Source: Verrucomicrobiota bacterium
GTDB lineage: Bacteria; Verrucomicrobiota; Verrucomicrobiia; Verrucomicrobiales; Akkermansiaceae
Length of the DNA stretch: 35,120 bases
NCBI GenBank assembly: GCA_026397725.1
Contig: JAPLUI010000534.1
Span: 1-35,120 of the forward strand
Reading direction: 5' to 3'
Part shown: piece after piece, positions 23,913 to 32,257 of the stretch
Layout of the letters: each line of letters begins with the position of its first letter
Position numbering within the stretch: position 1 is the stretch's first letter
The notes under the pieces: generated by a model
The model's input: only the letters and a program-made list of their open reading frames with translations
What the model was told of the DNA's origin: nothing
Database searches by the model: none
Translations under genes and position numbers: made by a program

Positions 23913-24091
23913 AACGGGCATTGGATTCTTATGCGGAGGCCCCTGACCGCGGAGTTCGTGGTGGCGCGATCTACGACTACCTGCACTTGGTGGCAGCGCG
24001 AAAAGGCGGCGCGACACGGCTTTACACGTTGAATGTTACTGACTTTCAGGCCTTCCAGCGTCCGGGTGATCCGGAAATCGTGCATCCTTGA
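23909..24091 (+). pseudogene. VapC PIN toxin, interior deleted in frame
   Basis: The 60-codon frame begins MKRA and continues LDSYAEAPDRGVRGGAIYDYLHLVAARKGGATRLYTLNVTDFQAF to the end. The second block is the C-terminal third of a PIN-domain toxin: the GGAIYDYLHL Asp and the LYTLNVTDF Asp are two of the acidic residues. The first third, with the initial catalytic Asp (usually D-x-S/T) and the middle acidic residue, is missing, while the start codon overlapping the antitoxin gene is kept. The normal length is about 130-140 residues. The toxin is almost certainly inactive, leaving a free antitoxin. Confidence 0.75.
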
Positions 24092-24212
24092 CCCCCTGGC
24101 GATGACTGGCAAGCTGCCTGCGGCGCTAAGAACTGCGAAGGCATGGAAAGCCGGCACTCCGTTAGATTGGCTGGCGCGTGATCGTGCGTGGACTCTTTCA
24201 CCCTCGGGGGAG

Positions 24213-24613
24213 TCACGGCGTAGTTAGACCGCCACGCGCTGCCTTGTTGGGGTGCCACATCGCCCACATTTCCTTGGACGGCCCATAGCCGATGGTGTCC
24301 TCGCGGAGGCCGAGTTTGCGGAGCTTGGCGCTGAAGCGCTCCATTTTCCGGCGGTCCGGGTGGTCCTTGGCGAGGAAGCGCTCCTTGAAAAACAGGAGTT
24401 GATGCTCGGGACCGGTGCGGTGGTCGATGACGGTGACGAAGAGCCGCTTGAGGTCGATCTTGATGCGAATGAGCAACTCGGGGAGCGGTGCCGTGTCGAA
24501 GTCCCGGTAGTAGTGGAAGGTGAGTTTGCGCGAATGGAGGTGGATCTTGATGAGGTCGGCCTCACGGGGATTGCCATAGAGGCGGGCGGCGCACTCAACA
24601 TAGACGCGGAGGC
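24213..24613 (-). pseudogene. Dnd-methyltransferase C-terminal fragment
   Basis: This matches residues from YVECAARLYGNPREAD to near the end (ETIGYGPS-type) of the phosphorothioation-associated methyltransferase. By eye about a dozen bases differ from 13231-13572 over about 340 bp, so the copies are closely related. There is no start and no SAM domain. Its upstream edge (24613) is joined to a helicase-like fragment, and its final residues (MWHPNKAARGG) are unrelated. Confidence 0.9.
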
Positions 24614-24632
24614 TGGGTGAAAGACAACGGTT

Positions 24633-24750
24633 CGTGTCCACGGTGGTACCGGCACCGGCAAGACCTGGCACCCGTTGGAACTGGCATTCCGCCATGCCAC
24701 CCCAGGTGCCGGCCGCCGCGTGCTGTTCCTCACCTATGGAAAGCGGGTGA
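24633..24750 (+). pseudogene. Helicase/NTPase fragment with Walker A
   Basis: One plus-strand frame reads VHGGTGTGKTWHPLELAFRH, then RRVLFLTYGKR. This is a Walker A P-loop and the next strand of a superfamily 1-type helicase or AAA protein of the kind that has LFLTYNKR after the P-loop. No start, Walker B or helicase motifs follow; the sequence ends against the PLD gene on the other strand. A shard only. Confidence 0.6.
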
Positions 24751-24753
24751 TTT

Positions 24754-25272
24754 TCACGCAATCGGGTCCGGACACACTTTGCGATGCAGGCACTTGCGGC
24801 AGAACTCGCCCAGATAGAGTTGGTCGATCCATTCCATGAGTTCCTGCAGATGCTCTGGGTCGGAGGTGAGGAACCCCGCTTCGAAGTTCCTTTTGTGCTT
24901 TCCTTTCGCCCCCAGCCCGGCTCCGGTTAGATTGGCCGATCCCACAAAGGCTTGCAGTCCGTCGATCACAATGGTCTTGGTATGGAGCCTCGGGCACAGG
25001 ATGCGCTCGAAGAGATCGCTGGAGACGAGGTTTGGATACTTGTCGAAGTCTTCGCGGAATCGCGGACCCGGTTCCTTGGCATGCATGAGACGGACACTTA
25101 CCCCGGCTTCGACCAGATCAGATAGAATCTCAAGCAGGGGAACAAAGCGGCGGCCTTTGGGAACATGCAGGTCCTTGACGTCTGCCGTGACAATCCACAG
25201 GAACTTCCGGGTCTGTGGCAGCAATTCGACAATCACTTTCCGGTAGATGGCTGCGTTGAGGAGAAGTTGCAT
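24754..25272 (-). CDS. Phospholipase D-like protein with one HKD motif
   Basis: A 172-residue protein. The HKD motif is complete (H97, K99, D104 in RLHTKTIVID) and is followed by GSANLTGAG (111-119) and an acidic E131 in NFEAGF, as in PLD-fold nucleases that work as dimers (Nuc/BfiI type). The C-terminus carries three cysteines in FCRKCLHRKVC (157-167), perhaps with another ligand for a metal. The N-terminal segment (LLLNAAIYRKVIVELLPQ) may be a dimer helix. PLD nucleases are common defence effectors, but no partner gene survives next to it. It appears complete. Confidence 0.75.
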   Translation of the reverse strand: MQLLLNAAIYRKVIVELLPQTRKFLWIVTADVKDLHVPKGRRFVPLLEILSDLVEAGVSVRLMHAKEPGPRFREDFDKYPNLVSSDLFERILCPRLHTKTIVIDGLQAFVGSANLTGAGLGAKGKHKRNFEAGFLTSDPEHLQELMEWIDQLYLGEFCRKCLHRKVCPDPIA

Positions 25273-25337
25273 GGATTCAAGGTGGTCAGAAATCGCAAGC
25301 GATGAACAGGGCTGTCAGCGGACGCTCCGTGGCCGAT

Positions 25338-25673
25338 TTACTTGCTGGATTCAGCACGCATCCCGGTCGCGCTGCTTCCTTGCTCCACTTTGCCCTTGGC
25401 ATGGCCTTCCTTGAGGCTGCGGATCTCGAAGTAGTTCTTGAGCGAGGCGTCGGACTCGAAATCATCCTCGAAGAAGATCTTGCCGGGTTTCTGCAAAGCG
25501 GCCAGAGCCTGCGGGTCGCCACGGGTTTCGGCAGTCACCAGACGCGGCGCGGGAAAGGCTGCGGCGTCTTGCGCTTCCGCACTCGGCGCGGCATCTGCCA
25601 GCAGCAGAAGGCCGGCCAGATAAATGACGGAGGCCCGACCGCGTTTCATCGGGCCCATGACGGTGCGTTTCAT
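25338..25673 (-). pseudogene. Truncated copy of the lyase-like secreted protein
   Basis: It starts MKRTVMGPMKRGRASVIYLAGLLLLADAAPSAEAQ (signal peptide) and continues with TAETRGDPQALAALQKPGKIFFEDDFESDASLKNYFEIRSLKEGHAK. It closely follows the gene at 33914-34864 for about 85 residues and then breaks off into KVEQGSSATGM and a stop. The first six residues match the PQQ protein's start (MKRTVM) rather than the lyase-like gene's own start, so the 5' end is a chimera. The catalytic or binding part of the domain is missing. Confidence 0.8.
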
Positions 25674-25682
25674 ATCCTTCGG

Positions 25683-25711
25683 AAGATAGACGGCTGGCAC
25701 GGGCCGTCCAG
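25683..25711 (-). promoter_or_regulatory. Shared promoter module, copy C
   Basis: CTGGAC (25706-25711), a 17-bp spacer and TATCTT (25683-25688), with 9 nt to the ATG at 25673. It is the most diverged of three copies of the same module; the GGACGGCCCGT and GAAGGATATG parts are identical to the others. Confidence 0.5.
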
Positions 25712-25886
25712 AGGAATCCGACAGGGGAATCCGACAGGGGAATCCGTCGCAGAGCAGGCGGCACCCCAGGAACGGGACATGCCTAGCCCCGGCCACTTCG
25801 ATTCAAGAGCACGACACTTGGCAAGTGTCGTTCCCTGTGGGCAGCGGCTGTCTCATGTCTTTGATCCTTTCACTTGTCTGCATGCC

Positions 25887-27245
25887 TCAGTCGGCTTTCC
25901 TCTGGTCCGTGGGAAGCGCCGGATTGTTTTCGGATGGTGCGGCCAGGCTGGCGCAGACGATCTCGTTGTCGTTGCGGGCGAAGATGCATTTTCCCGCGTA
26001 GGCGGGGTGCGACCAACATACGCCTTGGCGCATTCCCAACTGGCCCTTGGTGGGCTCGATGAGTTTGGCGCGGCTGATCACTTTGACTCCGGTGGGCGAG
26101 AGCCTGGTGATGATGAGTTCGCCGCGTTCATTGAACATCCAGACCTTGTCGCCGTTGCGCACCATGTGAATGTTCGCCCAGCGGTCGCCGGGCACCAGCG
26201 TGAGGTCTTCCCACACCCGGTCGCCGGTAGCGGCCTCCAGACAGCGGAACTGCCCGTAGCTGTCCACTCCGTAGATATGGTTGCCCTCAAGGAGGGGGGT
26301 GGAGATCGTTGAATGCAGCGCATCCGTATCCTTCTCGCTCGTTCCCAGGCGCCGCCAAATCTTCTCCACGGAAAAAGGATCCTGCTTCATTCTGAGCATA
26401 TATGAACCGTCGTAGAAGCAGGCCAGAAAGATGCGGTCTTCAGCGACAACCGGCGTGGGCGCATTGATGATCATTTTGACGGGCGGAGTCGGGTATTTCC
26501 AAAACACCGTGCCGGTGGCGGGATCCAGGGCGGTCATGTTTTCGCCGGTCCAGCACAGCAGCAGACGCCGGCCCGCACGCTCGATGATGATCGGCGCGGA
26601 GTACGAAACCTTGTCATCCAGGGCACGCCACTTCTCTTCGCCGCTCCGTTTGTCCAGCGCCACGATACATCCGCCGGGCCGCGCCCCCAACTGAACAATC
26701 AGCAGATCCTTTTCCACCAGCGGTGCAGCGGAGATCCCCCAAGTGACTTTGGCAATCACGTAGTCCTGGCCCGGATCCTTCTTCCAAAGCAGCTCGCCGG
26801 TGGCCGCGTCGTGGCAGCGCAGGTGTCCCATCGAGCCAAGCGAATAGGCCCGGCCATCGTCGATGACAACGCAGGCCCTGGGGCCATCCGGGTAACCCAG
26901 CCCGGTATATGCGCAGGCATATTCCTGGAGCCAAAGGATCCTGCCGGTCCGGGCGTCGAGGCAAAGCACCCGTTCGGTTTCCCCCGGTGCTTCCAGCCGG
27001 TCGGTCACATAGACCCGTCCGTTGGCCACCGTGGGTCCTGAATATCCGTTCGAGATGGGGGTGCGCCACAAGAGCTTGATATGCGGCTGTGGGAATTTTT
27101 CCATGATGCCGGTCTCATGCCAGACTCCATCCCGGGTCGGGCCGCGCCACTGCGGCCAATCATCCCCAAAGGCCACTGAAACCAGTGACATCGTACAGGT
27201 CGTGGCGACAGCGGCACCCAAAAGTGCCATGACGGTGCGCTTCAT
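25887..27245 (-). CDS. Secreted PQQ-type beta-propeller protein
   Basis: A 452-residue protein with a signal peptide (MKRTVMALLGAAVATTCTMSLVSVAFG). The mature part starts DDWPQWRGPTRDGVWHETG, the usual start of secreted outer-membrane-biogenesis-like quinoprotein propellers in Planctomycetota and Verrucomicrobiota. Repeated blades read LDARTGRILWLQEY, HDAATGELLWKKD, LDKRSGEEKWR and LDPATGTVFWKYP. No PQQ-enzyme active-site residues are evident, so it is probably a scaffold or binding propeller. The start at 27245 is fixed by the signal peptide and a strong promoter module ending 9 nt upstream. It is divergent from the metallopeptidase-like gene. Confidence 0.8.
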   Translation of the reverse strand: MKRTVMALLGAAVATTCTMSLVSVAFGDDWPQWRGPTRDGVWHETGIMEKFPQPHIKLLWRTPISNGYSGPTVANGRVYVTDRLEAPGETERVLCLDARTGRILWLQEYACAYTGLGYPDGPRACVVIDDGRAYSLGSMGHLRCHDAATGELLWKKDPGQDYVIAKVTWGISAAPLVEKDLLIVQLGARPGGCIVALDKRSGEEKWRALDDKVSYSAPIIIERAGRRLLLCWTGENMTALDPATGTVFWKYPTPPVKMIINAPTPVVAEDRIFLACFYDGSYMLRMKQDPFSVEKIWRRLGTSEKDTDALHSTISTPLLEGNHIYGVDSYGQFRCLEAATGDRVWEDLTLVPGDRWANIHMVRNGDKVWMFNERGELIITRLSPTGVKVISRAKLIEPTKGQLGMRQGVCWSHPAYAGKCIFARNDNEIVCASLAAPSENNPALPTDQRKAD

Positions 27246-27254
27246 ATCCTTCGC

Positions 27255-27283
27255 ATTATAGGCGGCATGAACGGGCCGTCCAG
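27255..27283 (-). promoter_or_regulatory. Shared promoter module, copy B
   Basis: CTGGAC (27278-27283), a 17-bp spacer and a perfect TATAAT (27255-27260), then 9 nt (GCGAAGGAT) to the ATG. Over more than 50 bp upstream of the start it differs at only about two positions from copy A at 33.9 kb. Confidence 0.65.
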
Positions 27284-27445
27284 AGGAATCTGGTTCACAA
27301 CCCTGAAAGATTGGCCCCGGGGAGGGGCGTATCCCTGCTCGTCTCGCGGCACCCCGGTTCCACTGCACGGCTCGTGGCAGTGGCAAGGGACGCCCGCGAC
27401 CGGGGAAATCCGGTCCGGACAACGCGGATAGACTCCCAGACCATC

Positions 27446-28951
27446 ATGAAAATACCATCAATTGTCATACGCACCACCATCTTGTTGACCATCATCCGCT
27501 TCCTGCCAGCCGCCGAGGCCCAGCAGGACAAGGGGGATCCGGTAACCGGCCCGGTCGCGCAGCCAGTCACCGCAGACCGGTTTGAGATCCGCAACATGGA
27601 AGGCTGGATCATCTATACGAATCGCGATGTCCTCAAGGAGCACCCCGACCAAATGGCCAAGACCTTCGGGCACTTGAAATGGGACCTCTATCAGATCAAG
27701 CTGGCGGTTCCCGCCACGGCGGTCAGCAACCTGCAGGAGCATACTCCCATTTGGATCGAGTATGATGAAAAGGTCAGCTTGTCATATCATCCCGAAGTCG
27801 GGTGGCTGCTTGAGCGTGGTTACAAGATACCGGGGGACCCGGATTCGATGATGTCGCTGAGTGCCAAGGGATATTACGGGGACAGCTACCGGCATCCGTT
27901 CGTCATCTTCCACGAATTCGTGCATGGCTATGATCATCATTTCATCGGCAAGGGCCATGACTATGGCAACGACGAATGCGAGGCCAATTACCAGCGCATG
28001 ATGAAATCGGGAATCAATGAGAAGGTGAAAATCTGGGACGGCGGCACCGGCTCCCATTACGCGCGAAGCAATCGGATGGAATACCTGGCGGAAAGCTCGG
28101 AAGCCTATTTTGCCGTCAACGATATCTATCCGTTTGTGCGGGCCGAATTGCGGGAGCAGGATCCGAAGATGGCACGGCTGGTTGAGCGCTATTGGGGAGT
28201 GGACCCCCGGCAAATCCTGCGCCTGGAAAAATCCCTGGCAACCTATCAGGACAAACCCGAAGCCGGGGGCGCCCCCGCGAAATCCGGTGGCCCGGCCCAA
28301 GGAAAATACGTTCCAACGAAGCAATACGACAAACGGGACCTCGACGGATGGACGGTTTACATCAACCCGCAATTGGCCGCGCAGCCGGGACTCTGCGCCT
28401 CCATGGTGAAGATCCTCAACTACAAGCTGCACGTCATCGATCATTTCATTGCTGCGGAGGGGCAAAAGCAGTTGCATGAGATTCCGGTCTGGCTGGAATA
28501 CGGCCGCAAGGGACCCTATGTGCAGTACTGCGGCGACCGCGAGAAACTGGCGCGCGATGGGTTGAATCCCGACAAGCTGGGGGCCATCGAGGTGGGCGAC
28601 CCACAGCGGATGATGGACTGGGCGATGCTTCAGCAATCCGATGTGCTGCACCAGGCGGCCCTCGCCTACTATGATCGCCATGCGAAAAAGGAATCCGATC
28701 TGGGCGGGAAGATCACGGCCGCGTACGAGCAGGCCAAAAAGGACGGCAAATACAACTCGGTCCTCCGCTTCGACGGCAAGCACCTCCCACTGCCTGCCAT
28801 GGCCAGCGAGAATGAATACTTTGCGGAACTCATGGAAAGTTACTTCCTGGTCAACGATCACTACCCGTTCATCCGTTGCGAACTGAAAGACCATGATCCC
28901 ACGGGATACAAGGTGATCGCCGACCTGTGGCAAGGCAACCCGCGCCGCTGA
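27446..28951 (+). CDS. Secreted metallopeptidase-like protein with an internal duplication
   Basis: A 501-residue protein with a signal peptide (MKIPSIVIRTTILLTIIRFLPAAEAQ). It contains two copies of one domain. The first copy has a zinc-site-like HEFVHGYDHH (from residue 156), a downstream Glu-rich YLAESSEAYFAVNDIYPFVRAEL and WGVDP. The second copy, after a Pro/Gly/Ala linker (about 270-290), aligns as DLDGWTVYINPQL, IPVWLEYG, HQAALAYYDRH and YFAELMESYFLVNDHYPFIRCEL. In the second copy the HExxH is degraded to HQAALAYYDRH, so only the first can bind zinc in the usual way. The start at the signal peptide is preferred over an upstream in-frame ATG. Substrate unknown. Confidence 0.75.
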   Translation: MKIPSIVIRTTILLTIIRFLPAAEAQQDKGDPVTGPVAQPVTADRFEIRNMEGWIIYTNRDVLKEHPDQMAKTFGHLKWDLYQIKLAVPATAVSNLQEHTPIWIEYDEKVSLSYHPEVGWLLERGYKIPGDPDSMMSLSAKGYYGDSYRHPFVIFHEFVHGYDHHFIGKGHDYGNDECEANYQRMMKSGINEKVKIWDGGTGSHYARSNRMEYLAESSEAYFAVNDIYPFVRAELREQDPKMARLVERYWGVDPRQILRLEKSLATYQDKPEAGGAPAKSGGPAQGKYVPTKQYDKRDLDGWTVYINPQLAAQPGLCASMVKILNYKLHVIDHFIAAEGQKQLHEIPVWLEYGRKGPYVQYCGDREKLARDGLNPDKLGAIEVGDPQRMMDWAMLQQSDVLHQAALAYYDRHAKKESDLGGKITAAYEQAKKDGKYNSVLRFDGKHLPLPAMASENEYFAELMESYFLVNDHYPFIRCELKDHDPTGYKVIADLWQGNPRR

Positions 28952-29008
28952 TCCATCAGCATTCCATATCCCCTTTTCCAACTCTAACAACACCGCCTCC
29001 GATTTCCC

Positions 29009-31729
29009 ATGCAAGCCAACCCCAAAAGCAATTTCTTCGCTGTAGATAGAGCAATTCGGTATGTGAGAATTGCGCTTGCGTGTGCCGTGATGTTCACGGT
29101 GGCAGTCTCTAGCGGCTTGGCGGTGGAGGTCGTGGTTCCGGCACGCAACCATGCGGCGAAGCGCGGGGTCGTGAATCCGGCCCATGGGGTCTGGGATGGT
29201 TTGGTGGTCGTCGATAGTGCGGGTGGAATGCAGCAGTGGGACCTCGACCTCAAGGAAGCGGGGAAGCTTTTCCTTCACTTCGAGTATGCCTCGGGGGCGG
29301 TGCGGCCGGTCAATCTCTTCATCAACGACAAGCAGCAGGAGGGCCAGTTCCTGAAGCGCAACACCGGCGGATTCTTCGCCCGGCACTTGAGCTGGGACAC
29401 CTTTGGCCCGTTCGAGTTTCGGCAGGGCAAGAACGCGATTCGGATCGAGGCGATTGGGGATAGCCCGCATCTGGCCGGTTTCGTCGTTTCAGACGGCAAA
29501 AAGGTCCCGGACAAGAAGGCCTTCGCCAAGCTGTTTTCCGCCAAGCGCGAGGTCGTGAAACCGCCGGTGGTCGTGGCGGTTGACGAAGATACTGCGGCGA
29601 CGCGCGCGCGGTTGCGCGAGTTGTTGCCCGGCGTTGACGGGATTCTCTTTGTCAGGCGCCTCACGATGCAATCGTCGCACTACTATACCGACTTCATCGA
29701 CGGCTGCCTGGATTACGGCGGCAACCTGTGCGTCCTGTCGCTGAAGGACGGCGCGGTCCGCGACCTCGCGCCCTCGCTGGCGCACGGCCTGTTCGGACGC
29801 TGCTGCCTGTCGTTCGACGGCAAGCGGGTGGCCTTCGATTGGAAGGAGAAACTTGGCGTCGGCTTCCGCATCTGGGAGGTCGGCATCGACGGCCAGGGCC
29901 TGCGCCAGTTGACCTTTCCGCCGGACGACGAAGCGGCTCGCATCAAAAAGTATAATCTGAACTACTCGGTCTATCGGCATCACACCGACGACCTGCATCC
30001 CTGTTATCTGCCCGACGGCGGCCTCTGCTTCACCTCCAGCCGCTGCGAGTACGGCATCCTCTGCGACGGCCCGGACAAGCTGACGACGACGTTGCTCTAC
30101 CGGATGGACGGCGACGGGAAAAACCTCGAGTTGCTGTCTAACAATTCGGTGAGCGAGTCGGCGCCGAGCATCACGAACGACGGGCGCATCCTCTACACGC
30201 GCTGGGAATACATCGATAATGGCTCGGTGACGAACAAGGCGCTCTGGGCCATGCGACCCGACGGCACGGGCTCGGAGGAGGTTTACGGCAAGAACGTCGC
30301 CTTCCCCTCGGTCTTCTACGTCGGCCGCGCCGTGCCGGGTTGCAGCGAGCGCTTCGTGGCGATCGGCGCGCCCCACATGCCCTTGGGGGTGGGCACGCTG
30401 ATGCTCATCGACACCCGCCTCGACCGCCGCACCGGCATGCCGGTCACCTACCTCACGCCCGAGGTTGACGTCCAGCACCAGTCGGGCTGGGACCACGTGC
30501 CTGGCGGCGCGACCAAGCCGCTCCCGCCCGAAGAGCAGGGCGGCCGCGACGGCGGTGGCAACACCGACCGCGGGCCGCTCTACATGGATCCCTATCCGCT
30601 CTCGCTCGCGCAGCACCTCGTCGCCTTCAACCCGACCGAAAGGTGGAACGTCAAAAACGCCTGGGGACTCTATCTGATCGACGGCGATGGCCCGCGGCGC
30701 TTGCTGCACAAGGAGGCCGGGACCTCCTGCTGGAATCCGATTCCCGTCCGCGCCAGCATCACGCCGCCGATCGTGCGCGGCACCATCGAGCAGGACTTGG
30801 CCAAGCGCGGACTGGCGCGGCTGATCGTCACCGACGTTTACCGCGGCATGGACGGCGTCAAGCGCGGGACGATCAAGTTTCTGCGGGTCAACGAACATGT
30901 GCCGCGGCCGTGGGCTGCGCGGCGCTTCTGGGCCGGCGACGAATTCGACCAGCAGCACTCGGCCGTTTCCTGCAACGCGGCCCTTGGTCTCAGAATCCAG
31001 CACGGCATTGTGCCGGTCGAGGATGACGGCTCGGCGCATCTGCTGGTGCAGGCCGACAAGAACATCTTCTTCCAGGCCCTCGATAAGGATTACCTGGAAG
31101 TCCAGCGCGAGCGCACGTTCGTCAACTACCGGCCGGGCGAAACGCGCTCGTGCATCGGTTGTCACGAACAGGCCCAAAACGCCGGGAACACCGTAACGTC
31201 GCAACCGGTGGTGGCGGCCTTGCGGCGCGAGGCCAGCCTGCCCGGTCCGCAGCCGGGCGAGAAATCGGGCGCGCGGCCGCTGTCATACGCCGAGGACGTC
31301 CAGCCTGTCTGGGACAAGCATTGCGTGAGCTGCCACGGCGGCGAGAAGACCGAGGGGAAGCTCGATCTATCAGGCAAGCTGACCCAGTTGTTCAATCGCT
31401 CGTACGAAGAGATCATGCAGCGCCGCCTCATCCCGATCATCGGCGAGAACCACCCCAAGGCCGGCAACAACCATTACCTGCCGCCCTACAGCCTCGGCAC
31501 CCACGCCAGCAAACTGCACGAGTTCATCAAACCGGAACACTACAAGGTCAACTTGACCCCGGAGGAGCGCATCCGCGTCACCACCTGGATCGAAAGCAAC
31601 GGCCAGTACTACGGCACCTATTACGGCCGCAAAAACCTCCAGTACAAAGACCACCCGGACTTCCGCCCGATCCTGACGTTCGAGCAAGCCCACGCCAACG
31701 TTTCACCCATCGCGGAGGATAAGAGGTAG
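29009..31729 (+). CDS. HzsA-related secreted protein with two CxxCH motifs
   Basis: A 906-residue protein with an N-terminal export segment (RIALACAVMFTVAVSSGLAVEV). Order: an N-terminal beta-sandwich (about 30-170), a TolB/WD40-like propeller (about 210-560, with DLHPCYLPDGGLCFTSSRCEY), and the HzsA-middle-like domain (about 600-715) with RFWAGDEFDQQHSAVSCNAALGLR and GSAHLLVQADKNIFFQ. Then come CIGCH (715-719) and CVSCH (772-776), the second in a cytochrome-c-like PSD-type domain. HzsA is a subunit of anammox hydrazine synthase, but relatives of this layout are widespread in Planctomycetota and Verrucomicrobiota without hydrazine chemistry. By inference it is a periplasmic redox or polymer-binding protein. 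Confidence 0.8.
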   Translation: MQANPKSNFFAVDRAIRYVRIALACAVMFTVAVSSGLAVEVVVPARNHAAKRGVVNPAHGVWDGLVVVDSAGGMQQWDLDLKEAGKLFLHFEYASGAVRPVNLFINDKQQEGQFLKRNTGGFFARHLSWDTFGPFEFRQGKNAIRIEAIGDSPHLAGFVVSDGKKVPDKKAFAKLFSAKREVVKPPVVVAVDEDTAATRARLRELLPGVDGILFVRRLTMQSSHYYTDFIDGCLDYGGNLCVLSLKDGAVRDLAPSLAHGLFGRCCLSFDGKRVAFDWKEKLGVGFRIWEVGIDGQGLRQLTFPPDDEAARIKKYNLNYSVYRHHTDDLHPCYLPDGGLCFTSSRCEYGILCDGPDKLTTTLLYRMDGDGKNLELLSNNSVSESAPSITNDGRILYTRWEYIDNGSVTNKALWAMRPDGTGSEEVYGKNVAFPSVFYVGRAVPGCSERFVAIGAPHMPLGVGTLMLIDTRLDRRTGMPVTYLTPEVDVQHQSGWDHVPGGATKPLPPEEQGGRDGGGNTDRGPLYMDPYPLSLAQHLVAFNPTERWNVKNAWGLYLIDGDGPRRLLHKEAGTSCWNPIPVRASITPPIVRGTIEQDLAKRGLARLIVTDVYRGMDGVKRGTIKFLRVNEHVPRPWAARRFWAGDEFDQQHSAVSCNAALGLRIQHGIVPVEDDGSAHLLVQADKNIFFQALDKDYLEVQRERTFVNYRPGETRSCIGCHEQAQNAGNTVTSQPVVAALRREASLPGPQPGEKSGARPLSYAEDVQPVWDKHCVSCHGGEKTEGKLDLSGKLTQLFNRSYEEIMQRRLIPIIGENHPKAGNNHYLPPYSLGTHASKLHEFIKPEHYKVNLTPEERIRVTTWIESNGQYYGTYYGRKNLQYKDHPDFRPILTFEQAHANVSPIAEDKR

Positions 31730-31996
31730 TTCTGCGGGAGCGCTCCTGCAACCCACTCGTTTTGCTAGATCATCCGCCCAAAGGGGCACGCCATGCCATC
31801 CTCCAGCGTCGATGGCCCGAAAACATCCCAGCCGGCCGAGGAATCGGTCCCGGCCACCCCGTGCCGCCTCAGCGCCCTGACCAGGCTCCGCAGCGAGCAA
31901 TCGGGTGGAAGCAGTCCACTTTACTAATTTACCAATTCCTCCGGGAATTTGCCGTTGCATCGCAAACCGCCAGATGGCAGAGTGCCGACATCCGTG
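31730..31996. other. Intergenic stretch without a recognisable gene
   Basis: Apart from a near-palindrome just after the HzsA-like stop (TGCGGGAGCGCTCCTGCA, 31734-31751), I see no repeat, RNA or convincing reading frame. The palindrome lacks a T-tract and so is a weak terminator candidate. The promoter for the next two genes should lie in the right part. Confidence 0.4.
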
Positions 31997-32257
31997 ATGG
32001 CAGTTTCCCAATTCCAAACCAAGACGTCCGACCGCTGGAGCGAGCAACTCACTCCCTGGGGTGTGCTCGACATGGCGCTGCGCGGTTCGCAGGCGCAGTG
32101 GTGGGAGCTTTATGCGCACGCGCAACGCGATCCGGACCTGCGCTTGCTGCTGCGAAAAATGCTACCGCTGGCCGATCCTGACCTGTGCGGAGGAAAGCGT
32201 CTGTGGCTGGCCCTGCTCGACCGTTTTGATGCCGCAGCCCGCCTGCCACCACCATGA
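31997..32257 (+). CDS. Small partner of AbiEii-like nucleotidyltransferase
   Basis: An 86-residue protein starting MAVSQFQTKTSDRWSEQLTPWGVLDMALRGSQAQWW. Helical, with no recognised domain. It overlaps the nucleotidyltransferase gene by an ATGA start/stop, so the two are translationally coupled. Its position in front of the toxin-like gene is that of an antitoxin or accessory factor. The frame is open 16 codons upstream, but the ATG at 31997 fits the pairing better. Confidence 0.6.
   Translation: MAVSQFQTKTSDRWSEQLTPWGVLDMALRGSQAQWWELYAHAQRDPDLRLLLRKMLPLADPDLCGGKRLWLALLDRFDAAARLPPP

Noticed and set aside
23462..24157. 231-codon minus-strand frame opposite the AbrB/VapC pair
   Set aside because: The AbrB and PIN motifs on the plus strand explain the sequence; the antisense product has no recognisable feature.
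27782..31204. Very long open frames on the minus strand (562 and 571 codons) opposite the peptidase-like and HzsA-like genes
   Set aside because: They are mirror frames of GC-rich genes with recognised domains and signal peptides on the plus strand; the minus-strand translations show no domain and an odd composition.
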